Shown piece after piece: positions 23,369-32,340 of a stretch of 64,000 nt of DNA (within the stretch, counting starts at the first letter, position 1; each line of letters opens with the position of its first letter). The notes below the pieces were generated by a model, which searched no databases, had not been told where the DNA came from, and worked only from the letters and a program-made list of their open reading frames with translations. The translations under genes and the position numbers were made by a program. Origin of the DNA: Nocardia higoensis NBRC 100133 (lineage in GTDB: Bacteria > Actinomycetota > Actinomycetes > Mycobacteriales > Mycobacteriaceae); the NCBI RefSeq assembly GCF_000308595.1, contig NZ_BAGA01000185.1, forward strand, positions 1-64,000, written 5' to 3'.

Positions 23369-24454
23369 CTATTCGACGGGGACCGTCTCCGGGGAGCCGA
23401 ATGCCGGATCATCGGTGACCGAATGCTCTTGTGGCGTGCCGTCGCGACGGACTTCCGTGCGCCGGATCCCGGCCACCGGGTGATCGACGACCATCGTGGC
23501 AAGCAACTGTCGATTCGGCGGCAGCACCCGCACCATCACCGAACCCGATTCGGCCCGCGCCAATTCCCGGGCGACGAGACCGATCAGCCGCGATTTCACC
23601 TCCGGAGAGGAATTGTCGAGACCGCGGTCGTCGACGAGCACCACATCGACTCCGCGGGCGCGCGCGGTGCGGGCCGCGGCGGTGATCTCGGGCACCGAAA
23701 GCGCGGGGGCACGCAGGTTGTCACGCAACTGCGCCTCCACCAGCCGGCACTCCGCGCGGTCTTCGGCGCCGAGGGGATCCGGCCCGGCGATGCGGTGCAA
23801 CATGGGGCGCACCATGCGGTCGAGGTCGGCGGTTTGCTCGCGGCGCTCTTCCAGCGCCGCGGTCGCGGCGGCGTCGGCAGCGGCCTGCCGGGTGGACTCC
23901 TCGTGCAGCTGGAAGATCTGCTGCGCGGCGGGGCGCAGGGTGTAGGCGAAGAACGTCGACATCAGCAGCGGCCCGAAATTGATGACCGACATCCCCAGCC
24001 CGTACCCGATGCCGTGCCCCGCGTGCTGCGCCCAGCTCGCCGACACCGCGATCATGGCGCACAGGCCGATCCACGCGGCGGGCGTTCGCCCCCGCACGCA
24101 GAGGAAGGTCGCCGTCACCGAACCACCGCCGAAATGCCAGGTCATCGCCATCGGATCCGGCTCCGGCGGCAGATTGAACATGACCAGCGCGCTGCCCGCC
24201 GGGATCGACAGCGCGAGCGCGACGGTGAGCGGCCGCGACAGCGGGTCGGCGCGGGCCACCAGCAGCGTCACGGTGGCGGCGGTGACGATCGCCAGCGCCA
24301 GCACGACCGGCCACCGCCGCGGCAGTTCGCCCCAGGACGCGACGGCGAGCGAGGCCAGCGCGCAGAGGTAGAACGTCGCGACCGCCCACGCCGGCCGGGT
24401 GTCCATGCCGAGCAGCGTGCGCGCGTCGCGTACGGGCGCGGGCTGTTCCGTCAT
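23369..24454 (-). CDS. Membrane protein, degenerate sensor-kinase-like partner
   Basis: A 361-residue protein. About six membrane segments (25-190) are followed by a coiled-coil-like helix (HEESTRQAAADAAATAALEERREQTADLDRMVRPML) and a C-terminal domain placed like a HATPase. The N-box, G1 and G2 glycine motifs of a working kinase are not visible: no NAxKHA-like or DDGxG pattern, and VDVVLVDDRGLDN lies elsewhere. It overlaps the stop of the real kinase gene by 4 bp, so the two are made together. It may be a pseudokinase that forms a complex with the kinase; that is inference. Confidence 0.65.
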   Translation of the reverse strand: MTEQPAPVRDARTLLGMDTRPAWAVATFYLCALASLAVASWGELPRRWPVVLALAIVTAATVTLLVARADPLSRPLTVALALSIPAGSALVMFNLPPEPDPMAMTWHFGGGSVTATFLCVRGRTPAAWIGLCAMIAVSASWAQHAGHGIGYGLGMSVINFGPLLMSTFFAYTLRPAAQQIFQLHEESTRQAAADAAATAALEERREQTADLDRMVRPMLHRIAGPDPLGAEDRAECRLVEAQLRDNLRAPALSVPEITAAARTARARGVDVVLVDDRGLDNSSPEVKSRLIGLVARELARAESGSVMVRVLPPNRQLLATMVVDHPVAGIRRTEVRRDGTPQEHSVTDDPAFGSPETVPVE

Positions 24455-25671
24455 CCGGCGACCCCCTGCCATGCCATGTGGACGGTCGTTCCCGCACCGG
24501 GAGAAGTCCGCACCTCGACCTCGCCGCCGGGCAATCGGCGCAGCCGCCCGATGATGCTGACGGTCACGCCGAGCCGGTGCGGCGCGATCGCGTCGACGTC
24601 GAAGCCGACGCCGTCGTCGGTGACCACGACCTCGATGCGATCCGGTGCGAGAGTCGCCTGTACCCGTCGTATCGCGTCGGGTCCGGCATGACGGACACTG
24701 TTGCGGACCGCCTCGGCGAGCGCCGCGCCCAGCACCTGCACCGGTTCGGCGGGGTAGCTCTCGTCCTCGCAGCCCTCCCGCACCGTCGCACTCACCTCGA
24801 CGGTGTCGTCGACATCGGCGACGGCGGTACGCAGGCTCGCGATCAGAGCCCGCCCCGGGTAGGTCGCCACGTTCTCCGGTTCGAGTTCGTCGAGTTTGGC
24901 GATGGCCAGCTCCGCCTGCCGGCGCACCTCCGCGCGGTCGGTGCGCCGGGCCGCCGCAAGCAGCGTCGACATCACCCAGTCGTGCATCAGCGCGTTGTAG
25001 CGGGCGCGCTGCACATTGCGGGCCTGGGTCGATGCCGCCGCGGCCGCCGCCGCATGCGCCTGCGCGCGCGTGCGATCCAGCAATCGGCCGGTGCGCATCG
25101 CCATCAACGCCGCCGACACGTACAACAGGCAGAACGCCAGCGCGAACATCATGTCCGGCACCAGCACACCGCGCAGTTCGGGGATCCGGCAGTGATAGTT
25201 GATCAACTCGACCGGCACCAGGCAGACGACGAGCGCGATCAGTGTCGTCGCGGGCGAGCATGCCACCGCGGCGGCCAGCGCGGCCAGCCCCGGCATGTAG
25301 GACATCCACTGGTCGCTCGGCAGCAGTGTGCCGTCCCAGGCCAGCGGCCAGGTGAAGGCAGCGGCCGCGTACCCGACGGCCGAGCCGGCGGCCGCGCGCC
25401 GGGCGGGGGTCAGATCGCGACGGAAGGACAACAGTCCCGCCGCGACCGGGGGACCGAAGACGGCGGGCAGCGCGAAGGCGGTCCACCACGGCGCGAGTAC
25501 CCCTGCCTCCCTGATGATGTCGGGCACCAGCAGCAGCAGATAGAACAGATAGCCCGACCCGATGAAGCGCGCGAACAACCGGGTGATGCGGTCTTCGGCT
25601 CTGCCGTCGGCGTTCTCGGGCGTATTCGCCCGCGCGGGCCTCAGCGGCGCCGGCGCGGTATCGGGAGCCAT
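24451..25671 (-). CDS. Sensor histidine kinase, NarL-partner type
   Basis: A 406-residue membrane kinase. Five to six hydrophobic segments span about 35-205. A dimerisation/phosphoacceptor helix has LMHDWVMSTLLAA (His about 229, in the HD context of HisKA_3-type kinases). The HATPase domain has N-box EAVRNSVRHAG, G1 VTDDGVGFD and G2 RLGVTVSIIGRLRRLPGG. It phosphorylates the adjacent LuxR-type response regulator; no extracellular sensor domain is evident, so the signal may be in the membrane. Its start lies 31 bp inside the regulator gene, and its stop overlaps the pseudokinase-like gene. Confidence 0.82.
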   Translation of the reverse strand: MAPDTAPAPLRPARANTPENADGRAEDRITRLFARFIGSGYLFYLLLLVPDIIREAGVLAPWWTAFALPAVFGPPVAAGLLSFRRDLTPARRAAAGSAVGYAAAAFTWPLAWDGTLLPSDQWMSYMPGLAALAAAVACSPATTLIALVVCLVPVELINYHCRIPELRGVLVPDMMFALAFCLLYVSAALMAMRTGRLLDRTRAQAHAAAAAAASTQARNVQRARYNALMHDWVMSTLLAAARRTDRAEVRRQAELAIAKLDELEPENVATYPGRALIASLRTAVADVDDTVEVSATVREGCEDESYPAEPVQVLGAALAEAVRNSVRHAGPDAIRRVQATLAPDRIEVVVTDDGVGFDVDAIAPHRLGVTVSIIGRLRRLPGGEVEVRTSPGAGTTVHMAWQGVAG

Positions 25672-26312
25672 CCGTCCTCCAGAGCACGCTTGTAGAGTTC
25701 GGTCTTCGTCCTGGCCGGACGGCCCGCTTCGGCGTACTTCTGCCTGATCCGCGCCAGATAGGCGTTGACGGTGTCTTCCGACACCCCGGACAGTGTGGCC
25801 ACTCGGGTCGCCGACTCCCCGGACGCGTACAGCGCCAGCACCTCTCGCTGCCGGGGACTCAGTTTGACCTCGGTGAACTCGTCGTCGGAGTCGATGGCGG
25901 CGGCCCAGTCCATGGTCGGGACGAGCTTGCCGTCGGCGGCGTCGCGGACGGCGGCGGCGACGAATTCGTCGCGCTCGGACTTGCGGACCACCCCCAGCAC
26001 GCCGGCCCGCGCGGCCGAACGGACCAGGAACGGCTCGTCGCCGGAGGTGAACACCAGCGCCTCGATCCCCGCCGCGCGCAACTGCTGCACATTGTTGACC
26101 GGCGAAGAGCCGTCCGGCAGTCGCAGATCCAGGATCACCAGGTCCAGATCGTCGGTGATGGCGAGCAATTCCGGCACCGAGGGGGCGTCGGCGACGATCC
26201 GCACGCTCGGTTCATCGGTCAGGATCTGGCGCAATCCGGCGATGGTGACGCGATGGTCCTCCACGACGCCGATCCTGCGTGGTTCCGCTCGCACAGTGCT
26301 TTCGCCCCGCAT
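25641..26312 (-). CDS. Response regulator, NarL/LuxR family
   Basis: A 223-residue regulator. The receiver domain has acidic residues E18/D19, the phosphoacceptor Asp62 in LVILDLRLPDG, Thr/Ser at 89-90 and Lys111 in VVRKSERD. The C-terminal LuxR HTH is in LSPRQREVLALYASGESATRVATLSGVSEDTVNAYLARI. The ATG follows a strong CAGGAGGATCG site. It is the first gene of the operon regulator-kinase-pseudokinase, and about 330 bp separates it from the divergent gene at 26645. Targets are unknown; the close relation to the orphan HTH protein at 22931 suggests a shared regulon. Confidence 0.87.
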   Translation of the reverse strand: MRGESTVRAEPRRIGVVEDHRVTIAGLRQILTDEPSVRIVADAPSVPELLAITDDLDLVILDLRLPDGSSPVNNVQQLRAAGIEALVFTSGDEPFLVRSAARAGVLGVVRKSERDEFVAAAVRDAADGKLVPTMDWAAAIDSDDEFTEVKLSPRQREVLALYASGESATRVATLSGVSEDTVNAYLARIRQKYAEAGRPARTKTELYKRALEDGWLPIPRRRR

Positions 26313-26644
26313 CGATCCTCCTGAAGAACTCCGGCCCTCGGGTGGGTGGCAACCGCCGGGCACTTGCAGAGATTCTGAAGCAGGCAGGTCCTCGTGTCGA
26401 CCGGTTCGATGGGTGTCCCGCCGGTAACCAGGGGCCGTGTCGGTCGAACGCACGACTGTCGGTGAGCCGGGATGCCGGTGAAACTGACCGCGCGAGCGGT
26501 GTGACCGGGACCATGCCGGAGCGACTCGCGCGATGCCGGGTGCCCGCTCGTGCGGGCGCCGACGACCGAGGCAGGAGGAGCGATGCCGTGCGCGCATCCG
26601 CAGCGCGGGGGAGTGCGGGGCGGCCGCGCCCCGAGGACCTCGTG
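26313..26644. promoter_or_regulatory. Divergent intergenic region, 332 bp
   Basis: Lies between the response regulator operon and the divergent hypothetical gene. In-frame extensions of either gene into it have poor composition. I see no clear -35/-10 pair or palindrome I would defend. Confidence 0.3.
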
Positions 26645-27037
26645 ATGACCATCGGTCCGGTGCCCGAGTTCGCCGTCGTCGTCCCCGCCGCCGATCTGGG
26701 AGCGCTCATCCTGGCGGTGCACGAGATCGCCGAGGACTCGACCATTCGTCGCTTCCTGCGGGTGGGCAATGTGTTCGATTTCGTCGCGCCCACGATCGCC
26801 GACCTCGACCTCGACCTCGCGTACGCCAGGCACGACGGATCTCGCCGTCCGCTGGCGGCACTGGTGCTCACCCACCGGGACACCATCGTCGACATCGTCT
26901 TCGAACACGCCGGAATCGGCTGTGTCCGCGCCCGATTCTGTCCCGGTGGCGAGTCCGGCGATGCCGATCCCGACCGGGCCGCCGCGCTGGCGAGGTTCCT
27001 GTCCGAACGGACCGCGACCGCACTGTCGGTCGAGTGA
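26645..27037 (+). CDS. Hypothetical protein
   Basis: A 130-residue soluble acidic protein I do not recognise. It begins MTIGPVPEFAVVVPAADLGALI and includes IADLDLDLAYARHDGSRRPLAALVLTHRD, a mixed alpha/beta pattern; two cysteines flank a short loop (GCVRARFCPG). ATG 26645 is chosen because GAGG precedes it; GTG 26642 is equally possible, and a start at 26512 is less likely. It diverges from the two-component operon and is followed 103 bp later by the DUF4190 membrane protein. No function is proposed. Confidence 0.5.
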   Translation: MTIGPVPEFAVVVPAADLGALILAVHEIAEDSTIRRFLRVGNVFDFVAPTIADLDLDLAYARHDGSRRPLAALVLTHRDTIVDIVFEHAGIGCVRARFCPGGESGDADPDRAAALARFLSERTATALSVE

Positions 27038-27140
27038 ATGACGAGCGAACAGACGATGGTGTGCGTCCTTTCGACGCGCCAGACTGAGCGGCGCGGGCAC
27101 AAGATCGACTTGCCCGTGTCCGGCAATCTGGAGGCAAAGC

Positions 27141-29300
27141 ATGAACGGCGACGACCTGTCCGCTGGCGCCCTTCGACGCACGGATCTGCTCCGTGACGGA
27201 ATCGCCGTCGCCGGCCTGCTGCTCGCGCTGACGCTGCCGTGGAACCGCGAGTTCTCGGTCACCGACGGCCCCACGGCGCTGGTGGTGATGGCGTTCCTGT
27301 TCCTCATCGCCGCCGCGGTGGTGGTGGTCGCGTCCGCGTTCGTCTCCTGTGGCTGGACCACCGTGGCGCCCGGCGGGACAGCACTTCGGACGGCGCGCAT
27401 CGCGGCTGTCGCTCCGCTGGCGCTGCTCGGCGTCGGGGTCGTGCTGTGGGACATGATGATCTCGATCATCGATGTCGCCGAGTGGATGCCCCGGAACGCG
27501 GGTGTCGGCGTGGGGGTCTGGGGCGCGTTCGTCGCGGCGGTGGCCACGGCGCAGCCACGCGGCTACGACCGGGTCTCGGCGAACGACGAGGACCGCTGGC
27601 GGAAGGCGACCAGGATTCTGGCCTGGATCGCCGTGGGTGCCTCGGTTCTCGCGCTGGTGCGGCTGATGGTCGGCACACTGTTCTCGTTGGTGGACGAGCA
27701 GGGCTCGATCCTGTTCTACGGCGTGGACGATCAGCCCTTCGTGACCGTCATCGCCGCGCCGATGACGGCCCTGCCCGCCCTCGCGGCGACGCTCGTCGTG
27801 GCGCTCGGCCTCACCCGCCGGGACCCGAGCTGGCGGCTGACCGCGCCCGCGATCGCGCTCGGCCTGGTGATCGGCGGCGTACTGCTGGTCGGCAACGACG
27901 GCACCACCGAGCTGTTCGGCTGGGGCTTCTACGGCCTGGCCGTGTTGGTGCCCGCCGCAGTGGCAGGCCTCGGCTATCCGGTGTTCACCGGGCCGGACGC
28001 CCTCGCGCCGGGGCGGACCTGGCTGCGTGCGGGACGTAATGCGGCGCTGTGGATCGCCGTTCTGTGCGTCGCGGAGCTGGTGGCGGTCATCGGCTGGATG
28101 ATCGGGACCCGCTGGAGCGTCGCCGGTCCCGCGCCCGCCGCCGTGCTCCTCGGCTTGCTGCCCGCCGTCCTCGCCGGTGTCGCGGCCCTGATCTGGTGGC
28201 CCGGTCCCATTCCGCGGCAAACACTTCCGACCCGTCCCGTGGTGCTCCCGCTGCTCGCTATCGCCGCCTTCATGACGCTCATGCGATTCGTGATCGAGCC
28301 CGACGAATGGGGACTGGGGACCACGGTGATCACCGTGGCGATCATCGTGGTGGCACTGGCCGCGATCATCGCGTCGGTGACGGTGCCGTCGGTACGCGCC
28401 GAATACGCCGCTGCCTCGCGGCCGCCCGGCGGTAGCGGGCCCTACGGTCGGTCGGCGAATCCGTATGCCTCGCAACCACACCCGGTGCAGCCAGGTCATC
28501 CGATCCCGGGAGCCGACCGGCCGGCGTCGGTGCCCGCGTATGCCGGCTCGGGCTCGTACCCCCTGCGGACAGCGCCCGCGACCACCGGATCGCATCCGAT
28601 GGCGAGCCCCTACCCCGTCGCGGGCGCACACACGGCGCCCGGTACGCAAGCGATGCCCGCGGCCCATGCCTCGTCGGGATCGCACCCGGTGGCGGGCGTA
28701 CCTCACGGACAGCCCACGTACGCCCCGAACGGCACGCCCGCGACGGCCTCGCGCACCAACGGCATGGCGATCGCCGCCCTGGTCACCTCGTTCCTGATCG
28801 CCCCGCTCGGCATCGTCTTCGGCCACATCGCGATGTCGCAGATCAAGCGCCGTCACGAGGAGGGGCGCGGCCTGGCCATCGCGGGGCTGGTCATCGGTTA
28901 CCTGTACACCGTCGCCGCCGCGGCATCGGCGTTCGTCATCTTCGCCGTGGTCGACCAGGTCACCGAGAGCTTCGACGCCTACGACTCCGGCTACTCCACC
29001 TCCACCAGTCGCTACCCCACGAGCACAGCGCGCGTCACCGCCACCCCCGCCTCGGCGGCCGACCGCACCAGCCAGGCGATTCTCGACGCCCGCATCGGCA
29101 CCTGCATCCATCGCGTCGTGGGCGCCGACCAGGGCAACGGCGTCAGTGACGTCACCGTCACCCCCGCCACCTGCGGTTCCGGCTCGTCCACCCACAGGGT
29201 GGTGGACCGGACCACCGATATCGACGACTGCGGCTCGATGGCCTGGGTGCGTACCAGCACCGAAACCGGCTGGCTGGTCCTCTGCTTGCGCGCGGACTGA
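27141..29300 (+). CDS. Multi-domain membrane protein with DUF4190
   Basis: A 719-residue membrane protein in four parts. The N-terminal half has about ten hydrophobic segments (20-425). A Pro/His/Ser/Tyr-rich linker spans about 430-535. A two-helix DUF4190 module follows (NGMAIAALVTSFLIAPLGIVFG, then GRGLAIAGLVIGYLY). Last comes an extracellular Thr/Ser linker and a small domain with four cysteines (GTCIHRV, ATCGSG, DDCGSM, VLCLRAD) that probably pair. Such proteins are common in Nocardia and Mycobacteriales envelopes, but their role is unknown. It is a single gene with AATCTGGAGG just upstream of the ATG. Confidence 0.7.
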   Translation: MNGDDLSAGALRRTDLLRDGIAVAGLLLALTLPWNREFSVTDGPTALVVMAFLFLIAAAVVVVASAFVSCGWTTVAPGGTALRTARIAAVAPLALLGVGVVLWDMMISIIDVAEWMPRNAGVGVGVWGAFVAAVATAQPRGYDRVSANDEDRWRKATRILAWIAVGASVLALVRLMVGTLFSLVDEQGSILFYGVDDQPFVTVIAAPMTALPALAATLVVALGLTRRDPSWRLTAPAIALGLVIGGVLLVGNDGTTELFGWGFYGLAVLVPAAVAGLGYPVFTGPDALAPGRTWLRAGRNAALWIAVLCVAELVAVIGWMIGTRWSVAGPAPAAVLLGLLPAVLAGVAALIWWPGPIPRQTLPTRPVVLPLLAIAAFMTLMRFVIEPDEWGLGTTVITVAIIVVALAAIIASVTVPSVRAEYAAASRPPGGSGPYGRSANPYASQPHPVQPGHPIPGADRPASVPAYAGSGSYPLRTAPATTGSHPMASPYPVAGAHTAPGTQAMPAAHASSGSHPVAGVPHGQPTYAPNGTPATASRTNGMAIAALVTSFLIAPLGIVFGHIAMSQIKRRHEEGRGLAIAGLVIGYLYTVAAAASAFVIFAVVDQVTESFDAYDSGYSTSTSRYPTSTARVTATPASAADRTSQAILDARIGTCIHRVVGADQGNGVSDVTVTPATCGSGSSTHRVVDRTTDIDDCGSMAWVRTSTETGWLVLCLRAD

Positions 29301-29536
29301 TCACCGGCCGCGCGTTCGGCAGGTGCGGTTCGCGTGGGCGGCAGCGGCCATGGGGCCCATCGACGTGCGTGGACGGAAAATCGGATGCTTTGTGTCGGTG
29401 CGTCCGGAGATACTGACACGCCCGATGACTTCGAGCCCTGAACCCCGTCTGTTCCGGTAGGCCCGGACGGCGTGATGGCGTTCTGCTCGATCGGGTCGCT
29501 CGTGCCGTTGACCAGTCGTGCCCGGAGGTATCCCGA

Positions 29537-30994
29537 ATGATCGCCGAATCAACCGCTCCGCCGTCGAGACCGCGGACGCCGTTGGTCGTCCGGGTGCTGG
29601 TGCTCGCCACCTTCGTGGTGATCCTCAACGAGACCATCATGATGAACGCCATCCCGCGTCTCATGACGGATCTCGGGGTCACCGAGCGTGCGGCCCAGTG
29701 GGTGTCGACGGCGTTCATGCTGACGATGGCGGCTGTCATTCCCACCACCGGATGGTTCCTGCAACGGGTCTCGACGCGCACCGCCTACGCGGTCGCCATG
29801 GGCGTGTTCGTCACCGGCACCGCGCTCTCGGCGGTGGCGCCCACCTTCGCGGTGCTGCTGATCGGCCGAATCGTCCAGGCGGGCGGCACCGCGGTGATGA
29901 TGCCGCTGCTCATGACCACCTTGATGACGGTGGTGGCCGAGCGCGACCGCGGCCGGGTCATGGGGCAGGTCACGTTGGCGATCTCGGTCGCGCCCGCGAT
30001 GGGACCGGTGGTGTCGGGCCTGGTGCTGCAGGTCGCGTCCTGGCGCTGGCTGTTCGTGCTCGTGCTGCCGATCGCGGGTGTGGTGACCTGGCTGGGCTTG
30101 CGACGCCTGGAGAACGTGGGCGAACCGGAGGCGAGCGCGCTGGACTGGATCGGTGTGGTGCTCTCCGGCCTGGGCTTCGGTGGTCTGGTGTTCGGGCTCA
30201 GCCGTTTCGAGAGCGGGAGCTTCGCCGAGCCCGCGCTGATCGCCGCGGCGGGCGCGGCGCTGATCGCGGCTTTCGTGTTCCGTCAGATCCGCAGGCAGCG
30301 CACCGGCAGCCCATTGCTGGACCTGCGCGTGCTCCTGCACCGCAACTACACCATCGCCCTCGGCCTGATGGTCATCGCGTTCCTGGCGATGATGGGTTCG
30401 ATGATCCTGCTGCCGCTGTATCTGCAGAACCTGCGGGATCTGAGCCCGCTGGCCACCGGCATGCTGGTCATGCCGGGCGGTTTGGCGATGGGGCTGCTCG
30501 GTCCTGTCGTCGGCAGGCTGTTCGACCGGTTCGGCGGTCGGGTGCTGGTGATCCCGGGCGCGGTCGGCATCGCCGTCTCCTTGGCGGGCTTCACCCGGAT
30601 CTCCATGACCATGCCGTACTGGCAGTTGCTCGCCCTGCACATCCTGCTCATGGTGGCCTTGGCCGCGACTTTCACCCCGGTCTTCACCCTCGGCCTCGGC
30701 GCCCTTCCGCAGCCGCTGTACTCGCACGGCAGTTCGCTGCTGGGCACCCTGCAGCAGGTGGCGGCCGCCTTCGGCACCGCCTTGGTGGTCACCGTGATGT
30801 CGGCCCGGAGCACGGGTCTGCTCGCCGAGGGGGCCTCGGCCGAGGCCGCCCAGCTCGACGGTATGCGGATGGCGTTCGCCGTCGTCGCCGTCCTGGCGCT
30901 GGGTGTGATCGCCATGTCGGTGCTGTTGCCCGCCCGCTCCGAAAGCCAGGAGCAGTCCGGCGACCTGGAGGAACCGGTCCTCGCGGTGCACTGA
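29537..30994 (+). CDS. MFS transporter, DHA2-type drug efflux
   Basis: A 485-residue membrane protein with about 14 hydrophobic segments. LNETIMMNAIPRLMTDLGV in helix 1 and GRIVQAGGTAVMMPLLMT near motif C mark the DHA2 (LmrB/EmrB-like) drug:proton antiporters. It probably exports lipophilic toxic compounds. It stands alone: 236 bp upstream shows only a weak TGTCGGT/ACTGACA inverted repeat (29393-29418), and it is followed by a strong terminator. No regulator is directly adjacent. Confidence 0.85.
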   Translation: MIAESTAPPSRPRTPLVVRVLVLATFVVILNETIMMNAIPRLMTDLGVTERAAQWVSTAFMLTMAAVIPTTGWFLQRVSTRTAYAVAMGVFVTGTALSAVAPTFAVLLIGRIVQAGGTAVMMPLLMTTLMTVVAERDRGRVMGQVTLAISVAPAMGPVVSGLVLQVASWRWLFVLVLPIAGVVTWLGLRRLENVGEPEASALDWIGVVLSGLGFGGLVFGLSRFESGSFAEPALIAAAGAALIAAFVFRQIRRQRTGSPLLDLRVLLHRNYTIALGLMVIAFLAMMGSMILLPLYLQNLRDLSPLATGMLVMPGGLAMGLLGPVVGRLFDRFGGRVLVIPGAVGIAVSLAGFTRISMTMPYWQLLALHILLMVALAATFTPVFTLGLGALPQPLYSHGSSLLGTLQQVAAAFGTALVVTVMSARSTGLLAEGASAEAAQLDGMRMAFAVVAVLALGVIAMSVLLPARSESQEQSGDLEEPVLAVH

Positions 30995-30997
30995 CCG

Positions 30998-31030
30998 TCC
31001 TGGGGTGCCGCACGGAACGGCACCCCAGGA
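30998..31030. terminator. Strong bidirectional terminator
   Basis: A perfect 13-bp stem (TCCTGGGGTGCCG/CGGCACCCCAGGA) with a 7-nt loop, between the convergent MFS gene and the F420-type oxidoreductase gene. Confidence 0.8.
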
Positions 31031-31048
31031 CCGTCTCCGAAGGGGCGC

Positions 31049-31483
31049 TCAGGCGAGCCGGAAGACGGGATAGCCCGCGGCCACGCGCAGCAGCTCCTCG
31101 TCGGAGGAGGTGTGGTCGAGTCCGTCGAAGAAGACGCCCACCTCGAACTTCCAGCGCTCGAGATAAGCGCGCAGGACCGGCGGCTTCTCCTCGTCGCTCA
31201 GTTCCACAGCGGTGAACGGCGTCACCCGCTTGCCCAACCGCAGCTGCCCCTGACCGCCGGCGGCCCGCAGGTTGCGGACCCACTGCGTGTGCCCGCGCGG
31301 GGCGACGAGAAAGCGTTCGCCCGCCAAGGTCAGAGGATTGACCGGATTGGTCCGCCACTCGCCGCTCTTGCGGCCGCGGACCGCCACCAGTTGAGCGCCG
31401 TAAAGGCTCACCCCTTTACCCGTGATCCACCGGAAGACCCCGTTGAAGAGATTGCCCAGCCGCCCGGCCTCGATATGACGCAT
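31049..31483 (-). CDS. Deazaflavin (F420)-dependent nitroreductase-family protein
   Basis: A 144-residue protein of the Ddn/Rv3547-like split-barrel family. It begins with a short amphipathic helix and has GAQLVAVRGRKSGEWRTNPVNPL, GERFLVAPRGHTQWVRNLRAAG and a C-terminal FFDGLD/YPVFRL segment. Members use reduced F420 to reduce quinones or nitro compounds, often at the membrane. The ATG is preceded by AAAGGAG. It diverges from a TetR gene, and two matching operators lie in the 115-bp gap, so it is probably induced by that regulator's ligand. Confidence 0.8.
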   Translation of the reverse strand: MRHIEAGRLGNLFNGVFRWITGKGVSLYGAQLVAVRGRKSGEWRTNPVNPLTLAGERFLVAPRGHTQWVRNLRAAGGQGQLRLGKRVTPFTAVELSDEEKPPVLRAYLERWKFEVGVFFDGLDHTSSDEELLRVAAGYPVFRLA

Positions 31484-31499
31484 GCGATGTTCTCCTTTG

Positions 31500-31512
31500 T
31501 GAGCACTGCTCT
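31500..31512. promoter_or_regulatory. TetR operator O1
   Basis: TGAGCACTGCTCT, a palindrome with 5 of 6 arm pairs, just upstream of the oxidoreductase start. Its inverse recurs at 31552-31564. Adjacent CTATATAG supplies AT-rich -10 material. Confidence 0.65.
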
Positions 31513-31551
31513 CTATATAGAACAGTGAACACGCCGCGTGGCAGAAAATCA

Positions 31552-31564
31552 AGAGCAGTGCTCT
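31552..31564. promoter_or_regulatory. TetR operator O2
   Basis: AGAGCAGTGCTCT, perfect 6-bp arms around one base, 34 bp ahead of the TetR start. With O1 (centres 52 bp apart, about five helical turns) it would allow co-operative or looped repression of both divergent genes. Confidence 0.7.
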
Positions 31565-31598
31565 CTTTTCGGTGTGACGCTCTGGCAGACTGTCGGTC

Positions 31599-32279
31599 AT
31601 GACCGCGATCCGCACGGCCCGGCAGCGGGCCCGCGACGAGCTGACCCACGAGATCAAGCAGGAGGCCACGCGCCAACTCGCCGAGGGCGGCTCGGCGCAA
31701 CTGTCCCTGCGCGCGGTCGCCCGCGCGCTCGGCATGGCCTCCTCGGCGATCTACCGCTATTTCCCCAGCCGCGACGACCTGCTCACCGCCCTCGTCATCG
31801 ACGCGTACAACGCCTTGGGCGACGCCGCCGAACGCGCCGACCGGCCCGAAGCACCGGTGCGACAACGGTGGCTGCTGGTCTGCGCGGCGATCCGCACCTG
31901 GGCGCTGGCACACCCGCACGAATACGCCCTGATCTACGGCTCCCCGGTCCCCGGCTACCAGGCCCCGGCGGAGACCGTCGACTCCGGCACCCGCGTAGTC
32001 CGGCGGCTCAGCGAAATCCTCCATACCGGAAAGCCGTTGCGACCGGCCTTTTCCAGCCCCCTGGATCCCGCCCTCGCCGAACAGATGCAGACGGTGCTGT
32101 CGAGAGAAGACCTGGGCCTGGAGCCCGAGGATTTCACTCGCCTGCTCATCGTCTGGTCCCAGCTGTTCGGGCTGATCAGCTTCGAACTGTTCGGCCAGTT
32201 CACCGGCAGCGCCGACCCCGCCGAACCGCTGTTCCGCCACGCCGCCGAACAGATGGCCGACTACCTCGGGCTGCGGTGA
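31599..32279 (+). CDS. TetR family transcriptional regulator
   Basis: A 226-residue repressor. The HTH at about 15-60 contains SLRAVARALGMASSAIYRYFPSRDDLL, and a C-terminal domain of the TetR_C_13/WHG-like type has VCAAIRTWALAHPHEYALIYGSPVPGY. It diverges from the F420-type oxidoreductase, and the GAGCA-TGCTC operators between them fit autoregulation plus control of the oxidoreductase. The inducing compound is not known; quinone-like or nitro compounds would make sense for the controlled enzyme. Confidence 0.85.
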   Translation: MTAIRTARQRARDELTHEIKQEATRQLAEGGSAQLSLRAVARALGMASSAIYRYFPSRDDLLTALVIDAYNALGDAAERADRPEAPVRQRWLLVCAAIRTWALAHPHEYALIYGSPVPGYQAPAETVDSGTRVVRRLSEILHTGKPLRPAFSSPLDPALAEQMQTVLSREDLGLEPEDFTRLLIVWSQLFGLISFELFGQFTGSADPAEPLFRHAAEQMADYLGLR

Positions 32280-32340
32280 AAGCTGCCGCCCATGGGTCAC
32301 GGGCTGTCGCGGAGCGGTGCGGCGTGCGAGGCTGCATCGC

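Noticed and set aside
29393..29418. Inverted repeat TGTCGGT/ACTGACA upstream of the MFS gene
   Set aside because: Short, imperfect and with no adjacent regulator gene; could be chance.
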